A stretch of DNA of 64,000 nt from JAAELZ01 sp965237995 (GCA_965237995.1 CBDEGO010000006.1:310001-374000); one strand, 5' to 3'. Shown: positions 9,217-17,807, counted from the first letter of the stretch. The notes: generated from the sequence alone by a model not told the origin. Numbers and translations are program-made.

Positions 9217-9263
9217 AATCTAGCAACAAATAAGTGAAATTTATGTGAGATAAGTCACATAAA
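9217..9263 (-). promoter_or_regulatory. CRP-type site and class II promoter for small RNA 2
   Basis: A perfect palindrome TTTATGTGA-GATAAG-TCACATAAA lies at 9240-9263 and contains the CRP/Vfr consensus TGTGA-N6-TCACA. On the minus strand an extended -10 element, TGC-TAGATT, sits at 9225-9217. If transcription starts at 9210, the palindrome centre is at -41.5, the class II activator position. This start coincides with the first base of the 5' stem-loop. Activation rather than repression is inferred from that spacing. Confidence 0.7.
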
Positions 9264-9275
9264 AAGCAATTAGAT

Positions 9276-9303
9276 AAAAAAATGGCGTGGCTACTGCCAC
9301 GCC
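9276..9303 (-). terminator. Intrinsic terminator of small RNA 1 / glc operon
   Basis: A perfect 8-bp stem, GGCGTGGC at 9284-9291 with GCCACGCC at 9296-9303, has a 4-base loop. On the minus strand it is followed by A and T7 (plus-strand A7 at 9276-9282). It would also stop transcription coming from glcDEF and the ferredoxin gene. Confidence 0.88.
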
Positions 9304-9377
9304 TAAACCACCAAAGGAGGATGGAGGAGAGTTTCATTGTTGTTCAGTAAAACAACAATAAGTATTCGTCTGAATCT
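9276..9377 (-). ncRNA. Candidate small RNA 1 (anti-Shine-Dalgarno type, ~102 nt)
   Basis: Read on the minus strand from about 9377, the RNA has a 5' stem AUUGUUGUU/AACAACAAU (9359-9351 with 9344-9336, loop UUACUG). An unpaired 32-nt linker follows (9335-9304) with repeated anti-Shine-Dalgarno stretches, CUCUCCUCC and AUCCUCCUUU. It ends in an intrinsic terminator, GGCGUGGC/GCCACGCC with loop AGUA, then A and seven U. Stem-loop, C/U-rich single-stranded seed and strong terminator is the layout of trans-acting sRNAs that block ribosome binding. It lies just after the glc operon and could also be made as its 3' end. Confidence 0.62.
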
Positions 9378-9383
9378 GAACAG

Positions 9384-9412
9384 ATTATATAGATAATCGG
9401 CATAAAAAACAA
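9384..9412 (-). promoter_or_regulatory. Sigma-70-type promoter for small RNA 1
   Basis: On the minus strand, TTGTTT (9412-9407) and a consensus TATAAT (9389-9384) are separated by exactly 17 bases. The predicted start is near 9377. The promoter begins 15 bases beyond the stop of the ferredoxin gene. Confidence 0.65.
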
Positions 9413-9427
9413 GACTAATGGTTGTTT

Positions 9428-9760
9428 TTATATAATTAACCGTTCTACCACTTTTCCATTAATTAAATGTTGCTCTACTATTTCGTCAATATCCGCGTGA
9501 TCCACATAGGTGTACCAAGTCCCTTCTGGGTAAACAACCAACACGGGCCCCTGTTCGCAACGCCCCAAACAGCCTGAATTGCTAACCCGCATACGGCCCT
9601 CGCCATAAATTCCTTTGGCCTTCATGACTTTTTTTAGATAGTCCCGCGCGGCTTGGCTATCAAAATCGGCACACGCTGCTTTTTCTTGTCTTTGATTGAC
9701 GCAAACAAATATATGTAGCCGATAAAACAAAGAAGGTTCAGCGACTGATTGTGAATTCAT
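9428..9760 (-). CDS. (2Fe-2S) ferredoxin domain protein
   Basis: A 110-residue protein with the thioredoxin-like 2Fe-2S ferredoxin pattern: Cys in HIFVCVNQRQ, Cys ten residues on in KAACAD, and the pair GCLGRCEQGP, giving four cluster ligands. PVLVVYPEGTWY is typical of this fold (NuoE C-terminus, Shethna-type). It starts four bases after the glcF stop, so it is the fourth gene of the glycolate oxidase operon. It may carry electrons from GlcDEF, which is inference from position. Confidence 0.88.
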   Translation of the reverse strand: MNSQSVAEPSLFYRLHIFVCVNQRQEKAACADFDSQAARDYLKKVMKAKGIYGEGRMRVSNSGCLGRCEQGPVLVVYPEGTWYTYVDHADIDEIVEQHLINGKVVERLII

Positions 9761-9764
9761 ACGG

Positions 9765-10979
9765 TTATTTAGTGTCTAGCAGTTCAATCCAATGCACAAC
9801 ATTAACATCAGCGCTCGTTTTTAAGTGCTGCTGGCAACCAATATTTGCCGTAGCAATGTAATCTGGTTGTTGGGCTTGTAGATGTTTAAGTTTATTGCGT
9901 TTAAGCTGGTTTGATAATTGTTTTTGAAAAATAGAATACGTGCCGGAAGACCCACAACAAAGGTGGCTGTCCTCAACCGTAACAAGCTGATAACCTGCTT
10001 TTAATAATATGCCCTCAACAACCCCCTTTATCTTCAAGCCATGTTGCAGCGTACAAGGCGAGTGAAATGCCACCTTTGAGTGGTTAAGTGCCTTAACTGC
10101 CGTTGGCTGATTAGACATTTCTTCAGCAATCAGTTCAGACAAATCTTTTGCCAATTCACTAATTCTTTGTGCTTTTTTGGCGTAATGAACATTGTTGCTT
10201 AATAGATGACCATAATCTTTGATTGTGACACCACAACCACTTGCGTTAAAAATGATGGCCTCTACACCTTGCTCAATGAATGGCCACCAAGAATCTATTG
10301 AGCGACGAATGTCTATCAACCCAGCCTCATGGTTATTCGTGTGTAATCGCATCGCGCCACAACATCTAGCGGATGGTTCGATTGCTTGAATGTTAAATTT
10401 GTTAAGTACGCGGTGGGTAGCCGCATTAGTGAGAGGAGCCAGCGCGGGCTGAACGCAACCTTGTAACAACAACACTTTGCGATCATGCGCACCTTGTGGC
10501 GTCGCCAAGTTAGGTTTAGAAACAGGCAGCTGCACTTTAATTTTATTGGGGAGCAACGGGCGTACCATTTGCGCAACGCTTACCGCGGTCTTTAACGAAT
10601 GGGGCTGTCGTAATACAGTGGTTAATAAAGACCGTGCCAATTGTGAGCCGCGGCTTCGCGGTGCGAGGTCTTGCTGTAGGCGCCTGCCGGACTCTAATAA
10701 ATTTGCGTATTCCACCCCAGAAGGGCAGGTGGTTTCGCAGTTTCTACAAACCAAGCAGCGGTCTAGGTGAAGGCGACTGCGAGCATCGGCCTCACCCTCT
10801 TCCAGCATTTTCTTAATCAAGTAAATACGCCCGCGCGGCCCGTCTGCCTCATCCCCTAGTAGTTGATAGGTTGGGCAGGTTGCGTTGCAAAAGCCACAAT
10901 GCACACAACTACGGACTAACTCAGCGGCCTGTTTAGCCACACCATTTTGTTTAAGGGATTGTGCTAAATGAATATCCAC
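9765..10979 (-). CDS. glcF: Glycolate oxidase iron-sulfur subunit GlcF
   Basis: The 404-residue subunit carries two 4Fe-4S motifs, CVHCGFCNATCP (residues 25-36) and CLVCRNCETTCP (about 76-87), and two CCG domains with CCGAMR near 205 and CCGSSGTYS near 340. It passes electrons from the GlcD flavin to the respiratory chain. The start codon is GTG, overlapping the last base of the glcE stop (TAGTG). The length is normal for GlcF. Confidence 0.95.
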   Translation of the reverse strand: MDIHLAQSLKQNGVAKQAAELVRSCVHCGFCNATCPTYQLLGDEADGPRGRIYLIKKMLEEGEADARSRLHLDRCLVCRNCETTCPSGVEYANLLESGRRLQQDLAPRSRGSQLARSLLTTVLRQPHSLKTAVSVAQMVRPLLPNKIKVQLPVSKPNLATPQGAHDRKVLLLQGCVQPALAPLTNAATHRVLNKFNIQAIEPSARCCGAMRLHTNNHEAGLIDIRRSIDSWWPFIEQGVEAIIFNASGCGVTIKDYGHLLSNNVHYAKKAQRISELAKDLSELIAEEMSNQPTAVKALNHSKVAFHSPCTLQHGLKIKGVVEGILLKAGYQLVTVEDSHLCCGSSGTYSIFQKQLSNQLKRNKLKHLQAQQPDYIATANIGCQQHLKTSADVNVVHWIELLDTK

Positions 10980-12028
10980 TAGCTAAGCCCGTTTATATGT
11001 GGGTTAAGAATTCGTTTTGGATCCATGGCTAAACGTAGCGAATCATGGATCTTAGATAGGCTTTGCGGCATCAAAGCGAGCGGTGAATACAAATGACTTG
11101 CCTCTAAGCGGACGACACGGCCCCCTAATGAAGCTAACTGCTCTTGTAGAGATTCGATCGGCGTGTCTGTTGCGACAAAACGCTGCGCACCCCCCCAATC
11201 TAGCAGTTGTGTACCTGATAGTGCTAAGTGGCCCTGCGCAGGTTTTACCGAACAACGGTAGAGTGGCAATGGCGAACTAAAAAAAGGATGTGTGCGGTGG
11301 TCTAGTTGCGAAAACAACGTAGCTGGGATTTCGCTGGACTCAGGCAAAGCATGTTTATCATGGCTAACGGCTTCCTCAGACCCTGAAAGGCGCAGCATGC
11401 AGTGGCCGTCATCCCAATAAGCTGCGGTCATGCTTAAGCATTGTTTGCCCCACTGGTTCATTAGCCGAATGCCTTCTTGTGGACTCAGGCATTCTACTTT
11501 TCTTGCAATTTCATAACGAGGTTTCGGGATAAGTCGCAAAGAAACCTCTAACAAAACGCCTAAGGTTCCCATCGCACCGGCCATCGGTCGAAACAAATCA
11601 AAGCCCGCTACATTTTTCATTACCTTCCCGCCAAACTGCAATATTTCCCCTTTGCCGTTTATAATTTTAGCGCCCAAGATGAAATCACGTGCAGCGCCGT
11701 AATAAGGCCGCGCAGACCCACAAAAACCGGTAGCGATCACACCGCCAATGGTGGCGCCACTGCTGGCGTAGGGTGGCTCGAACCCTAATAGTTGGTCATT
11801 TTTTGCAAGCTCAGCCTGTAACTCTTTCAATGGCGTGCCGGCTCGAACCACCACCACTAACTCACTGGGGCTATAGTCAACTATTCCGCTGTGAGCCGTT
11901 AAGTCTAGTGTTTCTATATCAGGTGGTTTAGCAACTAACTTAGACCCTCCGCCTTGAACAGCAAGCGCGCTTTCGTTGTTAAACGCCTCTATGACTTGTG
12001 CTTGTAGAGCGCTCTCGTGGTTAGCCAT
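10979..12028 (-). CDS. glcE: Glycolate oxidase FAD-binding subunit GlcE
   Basis: The 349-residue protein has the PCMH FAD-binding fold without a long C-terminal catalytic domain. Recognisable segments are YSPSELVVVVRAGTPL, ASSGATIGGVIATG and NVAGFDLFRPMAGAMGTLG. It forms the membrane-associated glycolate dehydrogenase with GlcD and GlcF. The ATG overlaps the glcD stop (TAATG), which indicates translational coupling. The C-terminus ends DPKRILNPH, the usual FAD-protein tail. Confidence 0.94.
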   Translation of the reverse strand: MANHESALQAQVIEAFNNESALAVQGGGSKLVAKPPDIETLDLTAHSGIVDYSPSELVVVVRAGTPLKELQAELAKNDQLLGFEPPYASSGATIGGVIATGFCGSARPYYGAARDFILGAKIINGKGEILQFGGKVMKNVAGFDLFRPMAGAMGTLGVLLEVSLRLIPKPRYEIARKVECLSPQEGIRLMNQWGKQCLSMTAAYWDDGHCMLRLSGSEEAVSHDKHALPESSEIPATLFSQLDHRTHPFFSSPLPLYRCSVKPAQGHLALSGTQLLDWGGAQRFVATDTPIESLQEQLASLGGRVVRLEASHLYSPLALMPQSLSKIHDSLRLAMDPKRILNPHINGLS

Positions 12029-13515
12029 TAGAACCGCTCTAATTCGGGGTGCGGCAATTGCCCATTATGGACATGCATGCCATTAAACTCAGCGCAACGG
12101 TTTAACGTAGGTACTGCCTTTTCTGGGTTAAGCAAGCCATCTGGATCAAACGCTTTTCTTATTTGCCGAAACTGAGCCAGTTCAGCATCATTAAATTGCG
12201 CGCACATATGCCCGACTTTCTCTAGCCCTACGCCATGTTCGCCGGTTATGGTGCCACCCACTTCGATGCACATATCTAGTATTTCACCGCCGAAGCGTTC
12301 CGTCTTTTCAAGCTCTCCTGGCTTATTCGCATCATATAAAATGAGTGGGTGTAAATTGCCGTCGCCTGCGTGAAATACGTTCGCTACCGGTAAGCCATAT
12401 TTTTCTGACAGAGCAGCAATGCCTCTCAACACATAGGCAAGCGACTTGCGCGGTATGGTGCCGTCCATACAATAGTAATCTGGTGAGATGCGGCCAACAG
12501 CAGGGAAGGCATTTTTACGACCGGACCAAAACAAAGTGCGTTCGGCATCGTCTTTTGCTAGGCGTAATTCGACCGCTCCACATTGTTCAAAAATACGGCT
12601 GACCGCGGAAAGCTGCGGCTCAATATCTGCGGCAACGCCATCAAGCTCACACAGTAAAATGGCTTCCGCCTCGGTGGGGTAGCCCGCATGAACAAAGGCT
12701 TCAACCGCTTGAACAGCAGGTTTATCCATTAATTCAAACCCGGCAGGGATGATGCCGCCTGCGATCACTTCGGCAACGGCGTCACCTGCTTTTCCTAAAT
12801 CATCAAATACGGCCATTAATACTTTAGCAGCCGGTGGCGACGGCAATAATTTAACCACGACTTCGACTATCATCCCCAACATGCCTTCAGACCCGGTCAT
12901 GAGTGCGAGCAAATCGTAACCTGGGCTATCCAAGGTTTCAGAACCAAACGTAAGCAGTTCACCGCTTAAGGTGACGACTTTAACCTGCATCACATTATGT
13001 ACCGTTAAACCATATTTTAAGCAGTGCACACCGCCAGCATTTTCAGCCACGTTACCGCCAATCGTGCAAGCTATTTGCGATGAAGGGTCGGGAGCGTAAT
13101 ACAGTCCCAATGATGCCACCGCTTGCGAAATCGCTAAATTACGCACCCCAGGCTGCACGGTGGCGGTGCGGTTATCTTCGTCGATATTCAGAATATGGTT
13201 GAGTTTAGCAACGGACAACACAATGCCTTTGGGGTGCGGCATGGCACCGCCCGATAAGCACGTCCCAGCACCACGCGGAACAATGGGTGTGTTGGTTTCT
13301 TGGCAGGCTTGCATCACCGCTTGCACTTGCTCAATCGTCTCTGGCAACACCACCATTTGTGGCATTTGCTTATAGGCGCTAAGGCCGTCGCATTCGTATG
13401 GCGCCATACGGACGCTATCAGTGATGATGCTATCTGCTGGCATGGCTGTTAGCAACCGCGTTCGCAATGCTTGCATTGTTTCTGAGGTAGGTGATCCCGC
13501 CGATGTATTATTCAC
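12028..13515 (-). CDS. glcD: Glycolate oxidase catalytic subunit GlcD
   Basis: The 495-residue FAD enzyme oxidises glycolate to glyoxylate. The PCMH FAD-binding domain covers about residues 50-230 (IVPRGAGTCLSGGAMP, GGNVAENAGGVHCLKYG), and the FAD-oxidase C domain follows with VFHAGDGNLHPLI and GGTITGEHGVGLEK. It heads the operon and is divergent from coq7, leaving only 47 bases between the starts for both promoters. No GlcC regulator is present nearby. Confidence 0.96.
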   Translation of the reverse strand: MNNTSAGSPTSETMQALRTRLLTAMPADSIITDSVRMAPYECDGLSAYKQMPQMVVLPETIEQVQAVMQACQETNTPIVPRGAGTCLSGGAMPHPKGIVLSVAKLNHILNIDEDNRTATVQPGVRNLAISQAVASLGLYYAPDPSSQIACTIGGNVAENAGGVHCLKYGLTVHNVMQVKVVTLSGELLTFGSETLDSPGYDLLALMTGSEGMLGMIVEVVVKLLPSPPAAKVLMAVFDDLGKAGDAVAEVIAGGIIPAGFELMDKPAVQAVEAFVHAGYPTEAEAILLCELDGVAADIEPQLSAVSRIFEQCGAVELRLAKDDAERTLFWSGRKNAFPAVGRISPDYYCMDGTIPRKSLAYVLRGIAALSEKYGLPVANVFHAGDGNLHPLILYDANKPGELEKTERFGGEILDMCIEVGGTITGEHGVGLEKVGHMCAQFNDAELAQFRQIRKAFDPDGLLNPEKAVPTLNRCAEFNGMHVHNGQLPHPELERF

Positions 13516-13562
13516 AATGGTTATGGATTAAAATGTGCTTTGATGACCGAATGCAGCAGAAG

Positions 13563-14210
13563 ATGGAATATAGCCCTACAGACAAACTTATCATGCGTGC
13601 CGACCAAGCGCTAGGCACGATCTTTGGTTCTACCAAAAAAAGTACGCGGCCTAACCCAGCTAAAAGCGTAGACGAAAGCAAGGGCACCGAGCCGCTTAGT
13701 GAAGCGCAGCGACAACACGCGGCTGCACTCATGCGTGTAAACCACGTGGGGGAAGTCTGCGCGCAGGCGCTGTATCAAAGCCAAGCCCTCACTGCGCGCT
13801 CTAGCCAGTTGCGAGAAAGTATGCAACAAGCCGCAGCCGAAGAAAACGATCACTTAGCATGGTGTGAACAGCGTATCGAAGAGCTAGGCGGGCATAAAAG
13901 CTATCTAAACCCGCTGTGGTATGCGGGGTCTTTTGGAATGGGTACTTTGGCAGGGCTAGCAGGTGACAAGTGGAATTTGGGCTTTGTTGCTGAAACCGAG
14001 CGCCAAGTGGTTAAGCACCTAGAGCAGCACTTAGACCAACTACCTGAACACGATGCGCGCAGCCGCGCCATTGTGCAACAAATGAAATTAGATGAGGCCG
14101 AGCACGCGACTCAGGCGGTTGCAGCGGGTGCGCGTGAATTGCCAATGCCGATTAAAAAATTAATGGGGGTCGCCTCTAAAGTGATGACGTCTACGGCGCA
14201 TTGGGTGTAA
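13563..14210 (+). CDS. coq7: 3-demethoxyubiquinol 3-hydroxylase Coq7
   Basis: The 215-residue di-iron monooxygenase does the last hydroxylation of ubiquinone synthesis. The four-helix ligand set is present: E in HVGEVCAQALYQ, ENDH in EENDHLAWCE, E in ETERQVVKHLE and DEAEH in LDEAEHATQA. The frame is open to 13491, but that part overlaps the glcD start region. I chose ATG 13563 (MEYSPTDKLIMRAD) because it matches the usual Coq7 N-terminus; ATG 13551 is an alternative. Confidence 0.93.
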   Translation: MEYSPTDKLIMRADQALGTIFGSTKKSTRPNPAKSVDESKGTEPLSEAQRQHAAALMRVNHVGEVCAQALYQSQALTARSSQLRESMQQAAAEENDHLAWCEQRIEELGGHKSYLNPLWYAGSFGMGTLAGLAGDKWNLGFVAETERQVVKHLEQHLDQLPEHDARSRAIVQQMKLDEAEHATQAVAAGARELPMPIKKLMGVASKVMTSTAHWV

Positions 14211-14222
14211 ATCACGATTACC

Positions 14223-15206
14223 TTAAACATTATCTAGTTGAGCAAGCCAACCCTCAACAAACTCAACTTGTGGTTGCGCCCCGATTTGTTTGAATAGCGC
14301 CACGGAAGCACACCAATACTTTTTAGCTTGATCCAGATCGCCTCGGGTTTTATAGATACTGCCTAGGTTGCCGTAGTCACTTGCCATGCCTTGCTTACGG
14401 TCTAAAGACTTTTCAATTTCTAATGATTTACCATAATACTCTTCGGCCTTATCCAGGTCGCCTCGGGTTTTATAGATATTGCCTAGGTTGCCGTAGTTAC
14501 TTGCCATGCCTTCCTTACGGTCTAAAGACTTTTCAATTTCTAATGATTTACCATAATACTCTTCGGCCTTATCCAGATCGCCTCGGATTTGATAGATTAC
14601 GCCTAGGTTGCCGTAGTTACTTGCCATGCCTTCCTTACGGCCCAAAGACTCATTGAGTTTTAACGCTTTGCCATAATACTCTTCGGCCTTATCCAGATCG
14701 CCTCGGATTTGATAGATATTGCCTAGGTTGCCGTAGTTACTTGCCATGCCTTCCTTACGGCCCAAAGACTCATTGAGTTTTAACGCTTTACCATAATACT
14801 CTTCGGCTTTATCCAGATCGCCTCGGATTTGATAGATATTGCCTAGGTTGCCGTAGTTACTTGCCATGCCTTGCTTACGGTCTAAAGACTTTTCAATTTC
14901 TAATGATTTACCATAATACTCTTCGGCCTTATCCAGGTCGCCTCGGGTTTTATAGATATTGCCTAGGTTGCCGTAAGCACTTGCTGCCTCTGCTGGCTGT
15001 TCTGTTAAGTTAATCAATGCCAAAGACCTTTCCATCAGTTGCTCTGCTTGGTTTAAGTCGCCGGTTCTTTCATAAAAAGCAAAAGCCAAAAACAGTACTC
15101 GTAGGTTAGTGGTGCCATCGGTAGATTTAGCGAATTTTTGCCTCGCTGCTTCAACTTTACCGTTGAGTGCCGCTTCGGTTGCCTCTTCAGCGAACTCCAA
15201 TTGCAT
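14223..15206 (-). pseudogene. TPR protein, C-terminal part of a frameshifted DUF4062-like/TPR gene
   Basis: This 327-residue frame starts MQLEFAEEATEAALNGKVEA and then holds six 40-residue tetratricopeptide units of kinesin-light-chain type (YGNLGNIYxxRGDLDKAEEY). It overlaps a different-frame upstream ORF by 154 bases. Adding one A to the run at 15216-15218 would join the two into a continuous protein reading AHIKAGIMQLEF. I infer one ancestral gene broken by a single-base loss. Reinitiation at ATG 15206 remains possible (a weak GGA lies upstream). It may be a protein-interaction scaffold. Confidence 0.65.
14341..14980 (-). repeat. Tandem 120-bp repeats encoding TPR units
   Basis: Five full 120-bp units and one partial unit follow each other with exact periodicity. 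The units differ at few bases and mix two cassette types: one encodes KSLEIEKSLDRK, the other KALKLNESLGRK, with IYKTRGD or IYQIRGD in front. The two middle units encode identical protein and differ at only a handful of bases. The pattern suggests recent duplication and recombination. Unit gain or loss keeps the frame. Confidence 0.9.
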
Positions 15207-15880
15207 AATTCCAGCTTTATATGCGCTAGCTCTGCGTTTGCAGTGGCTTGGCTGGCAATGTTTAAGGCTTCTTCAGCCCGTTGTTTCTCTGCGGCTATTT
15301 CTTCTTGCGCGGCAAGGGGTAACATTCGGGTTGTTGATTCAAGCTGCGCTTTGGGTAGCTCGTCTTTTGCGTAAGCCCGTAAATGGTGGTCAATCAGTGC
15401 GACAAAACCCTCTTCTGTTTCAAATGACTTATACATACAGCGACGAGACTCTTCGAGTTGCGTACGAAACTGCAACACTTTTTCCAGTTGCGGGCCAGCG
15501 TCCTCCATTTGCCCCGAATCTACCGACTTAAAGAAAACGAAAATCTCTGGTAGGCCTTCTTTTTCAAAACGTTCTAAAGCTAAATAAAACTCCTCTTCAG
15601 TATAGGAAGAATAAGGCGAATCAGAGGCTTTTTGCCCCCACCTTCGGTGCAAACAAAGGATAAATACTTCACATCGGTTAATGTCTTCGTTGATTACTCC
15701 TTGGTTACGTCGTCCTGTAGATGCGAGGATGTCTTCCCAACCTAAAGCTTGAAACTCCACCCCCATGCCATCGCCAAAGCCATGGTTTAATGTTTCAATA
15801 GTCGTCTTGAACCGCTTGCGCTCTATTGCTAAATCACCTGGAGAGGCGATAAAAACGGGGATAATTCTTTTGGTATTCAA
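15053..15880 (-). pseudogene. DUF4062-like N-terminal part of the frameshifted gene
   Basis: The 275-residue frame begins MNTKRIIPVFIASPGDLAIE, followed by GWEDILASTGRRNQG and CEVFILCLHRRWGQ, the look of DUF4062/TIR-like effector or sensor domains. A helical linker (EEIAAEKQRAEEALNIASQA) follows. After about residue 222 the sequence turns into a shadow of the downstream TPR frame, so the last 50 residues are probably not native. It is probably the N-terminus of one DUF4062-like-linker-TPR protein. Such proteins occur near defence genes, but no partner is present here. Confidence 0.6.
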
Positions 15881-16063
15881 TGCCCTGACCCTTTTTATTT
15901 TACTGTAGCGTTTCTACCGTGATGGCAGGAAAAGCAGTTAATGGGTTCAGTATATAAGAAGGAAGAGTTAAATTACAGACTCTGTAACTTCAGGTGGTTC
16001 GGTATATGAACGCTAGATTCAAGAGGCTGCTGTAGTACTTTTGTAATGACGGAAGATTAACCC

Positions 16064-17158
16064 TTAAACATTAAACCTAAAATGCATGATATCTCCATCT
16101 TGCACAACATATTCCTTTCCCTCTAAGCGCAGTTTTCCCGCTTCTTTCGCCCCTTGTTCGCCCTTCAAATCGATGTAGTCATCGTAGGCAATCGTCTCAG
16201 CGCGGATAAAGCCTTTTTCAAAGTCGGTGTGGATAACGCCCGCGGCTTGGGGTGCTAAAACATCTTTTGGTACCGTCCATGCGCGCAGTTCTTTTGGCCC
16301 AGCGGTGAAATAAGTGATTAAATTTAGCAAGCTATAGCCGGCAAATATCATGCGGTTTAAACCGGCTTGCTCTTGGCCCATTTCCTCAAGAAACATCGCC
16401 TGCTCTTCTTCGTCTAACTCTGAAAGTTCTTGCTCTATTGAAGCGCAGATGGGCACCACTTCAGCGCCTTCTTGCTTGGCATATTCACGAATTGCATCAA
16501 GGTGCGGATTATCACTAAAGCCCTGCTCGTCAACGTTAGCCACATACAGTGTTGGCTTTGAGGTAAGCAAAAAAGTTTGTTTGAGTAAGACTTGTTGGTC
16601 ATCGTCCAGTTCCATCGTGCGGACTGGATTACCTTCATCTAAATGGGTTTTTAGTTTAGCCAAGAAATCGCGCAGGCGGATTTGCTCTTTATCACCGGCC
16701 TTTGACGCTTTTTCGGCTTTTTGCAACGCCTTATCGACGCTTTCCATATCAGATAAAATGAGTTCTGTATTGATCGTTTCAATATCAGAAATTGGATCGA
16801 TCTTGTTGGCGACATGGGTGATGTTTTCGTCTTCGAAAGCGCGTACTACATGCGCAATCGCTTCCACTTCACGGATATGTGATAAGAACCGATTACCCAA
16901 ACCTTCGCCTTTAGAGGCGCCTTCCACCAAGCCCGCGATATCAACAAACTCTATCGTTGTAGGTATGACTTCTTTGGACTGAACGATCTCCAAAATCGCA
17001 TTCATGCGTGGGTCGGGCACATTCACCATGCCGGTATTTGGCTCGATAGTGCAAAATGCATAGTTTGCTGCTTGCGCTGCCTGCGACTTGGTCAGTGCAT
17101 TAAATAAGGTGGACTTACCTACATTCGGCAAGCCGACAATTCCGCATCGAAAACCCAT
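16064..17158 (-). CDS. ychF: Redox-regulated ATPase/GTPase YchF
   Basis: This 364-residue OBG-family protein has the P-loop GLPNVGKST (residues 9-17), G3 DIAGLVEGASKGEGLGN near 70, and G4-like NVDE replacing NKxD, which is typical of YchF and its preference for ATP. A coiled-coil insert lies near 130-200, and the TGS domain is at the C-terminus, ending in VQDGDIMHFRFNV. It binds ribosomes and catalase-related partners in enteric bacteria. It follows pth, the conserved pth-ychF pair. Confidence 0.96.
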   Translation of the reverse strand: MGFRCGIVGLPNVGKSTLFNALTKSQAAQAANYAFCTIEPNTGMVNVPDPRMNAILEIVQSKEVIPTTIEFVDIAGLVEGASKGEGLGNRFLSHIREVEAIAHVVRAFEDENITHVANKIDPISDIETINTELILSDMESVDKALQKAEKASKAGDKEQIRLRDFLAKLKTHLDEGNPVRTMELDDDQQVLLKQTFLLTSKPTLYVANVDEQGFSDNPHLDAIREYAKQEGAEVVPICASIEQELSELDEEEQAMFLEEMGQEQAGLNRMIFAGYSLLNLITYFTAGPKELRAWTVPKDVLAPQAAGVIHTDFEKGFIRAETIAYDDYIDLKGEQGAKEAGKLRLEGKEYVVQDGDIMHFRFNV

Positions 17159-17190
17159 AATTTACTTCTCTGGTTTGGTTCAGCCTATGG

Positions 17191-17766
17191 CTATTGTTGG
17201 TGCAATGTGTTCATAGCTGCCGCTAGATCACCTTGTTGAATCTGGTCCCACTGCAACAGCGCTTTATCAAGCGCTTCATCGATCATGTTAAATTCCGCCA
17301 AGGGTGGCTTGTTAAGCACGGCGTTGACCACTTCGCTGGAATGTTCTGGCCGACCGACACCTATGCGTAATCGGTGAAAATCGTTGGTACCCAGGTGACG
17401 AATAATATCGCGTAAGCCATTGTGCCCGCCATGGCCACCGCCGGTTTTTATGCGCACAATGCCCGGTGGTAAATCGATTTCATCGTGTACCACTAAGATG
17501 TTTTGCGGCGCGATTTGATAAAATTTAGCGTAGGGCGCCAGTGCTTCACCACTTTTGTTCATAAACGTTTGCGGCGCGATAACACGCAAAGTGGACTGCG
17601 CTGTTTTTTGTTCGCCCACCAAAGACTTAAAGCGCGAATTAGCGCTTAACACAATGGGCAGTGCGTGGGTAAGCTTCCCTAAAAACCAAAACCCGGCGTT
17701 GTGCCGGGTTTGAGCATATTTATCGCCGGGGTTGCCTAAACCACAAACTAGTTGGATAGGGGTCAT
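17191..17766 (-). CDS. pth: Peptidyl-tRNA hydrolase
   Basis: The 191-residue enzyme frees tRNA from drop-off peptidyl-tRNA. The catalytic His22 lies in QTRHNAGFWF, with Asn nearby in PQTFMNKSGEA and Asp in LVVHDEIDLPPG. The GGHGGHNGLRD loop is intact. It sits between rplY and ychF, in the same direction, in the standard order. The length matches the family. Confidence 0.97.
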   Translation of the reverse strand: MTPIQLVCGLGNPGDKYAQTRHNAGFWFLGKLTHALPIVLSANSRFKSLVGEQKTAQSTLRVIAPQTFMNKSGEALAPYAKFYQIAPQNILVVHDEIDLPPGIVRIKTGGGHGGHNGLRDIIRHLGTNDFHRLRIGVGRPEHSSEVVNAVLNKPPLAEFNMIDEALDKALLQWDQIQQGDLAAAMNTLHQQ

Positions 17767-17807
17767 CCGGTCTCAAGCCTAAACTTAAGCGGTGTGATTA
17801 CCAAGTG

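Noticed and set aside
9315..9350. A nine-codon plus-strand ORF (ATG at 9320) behind a GGAGG
   Set aside because: Its Shine-Dalgarno-like sequence is the complement of the sRNA linker, and the T-tract, promoter and G-U pairs favour the minus strand.
14341..14980. Regular 120-bp repeats considered as a CRISPR or satellite array
   Set aside because: There are no unique spacers; each unit encodes a TPR motif in frame.
16350..16982. A 210-codon open frame antisense to ychF
   Set aside because: Serine/cysteine-rich translation without any family motif, wholly inside a highly conserved gene on the other strand; a shadow frame.
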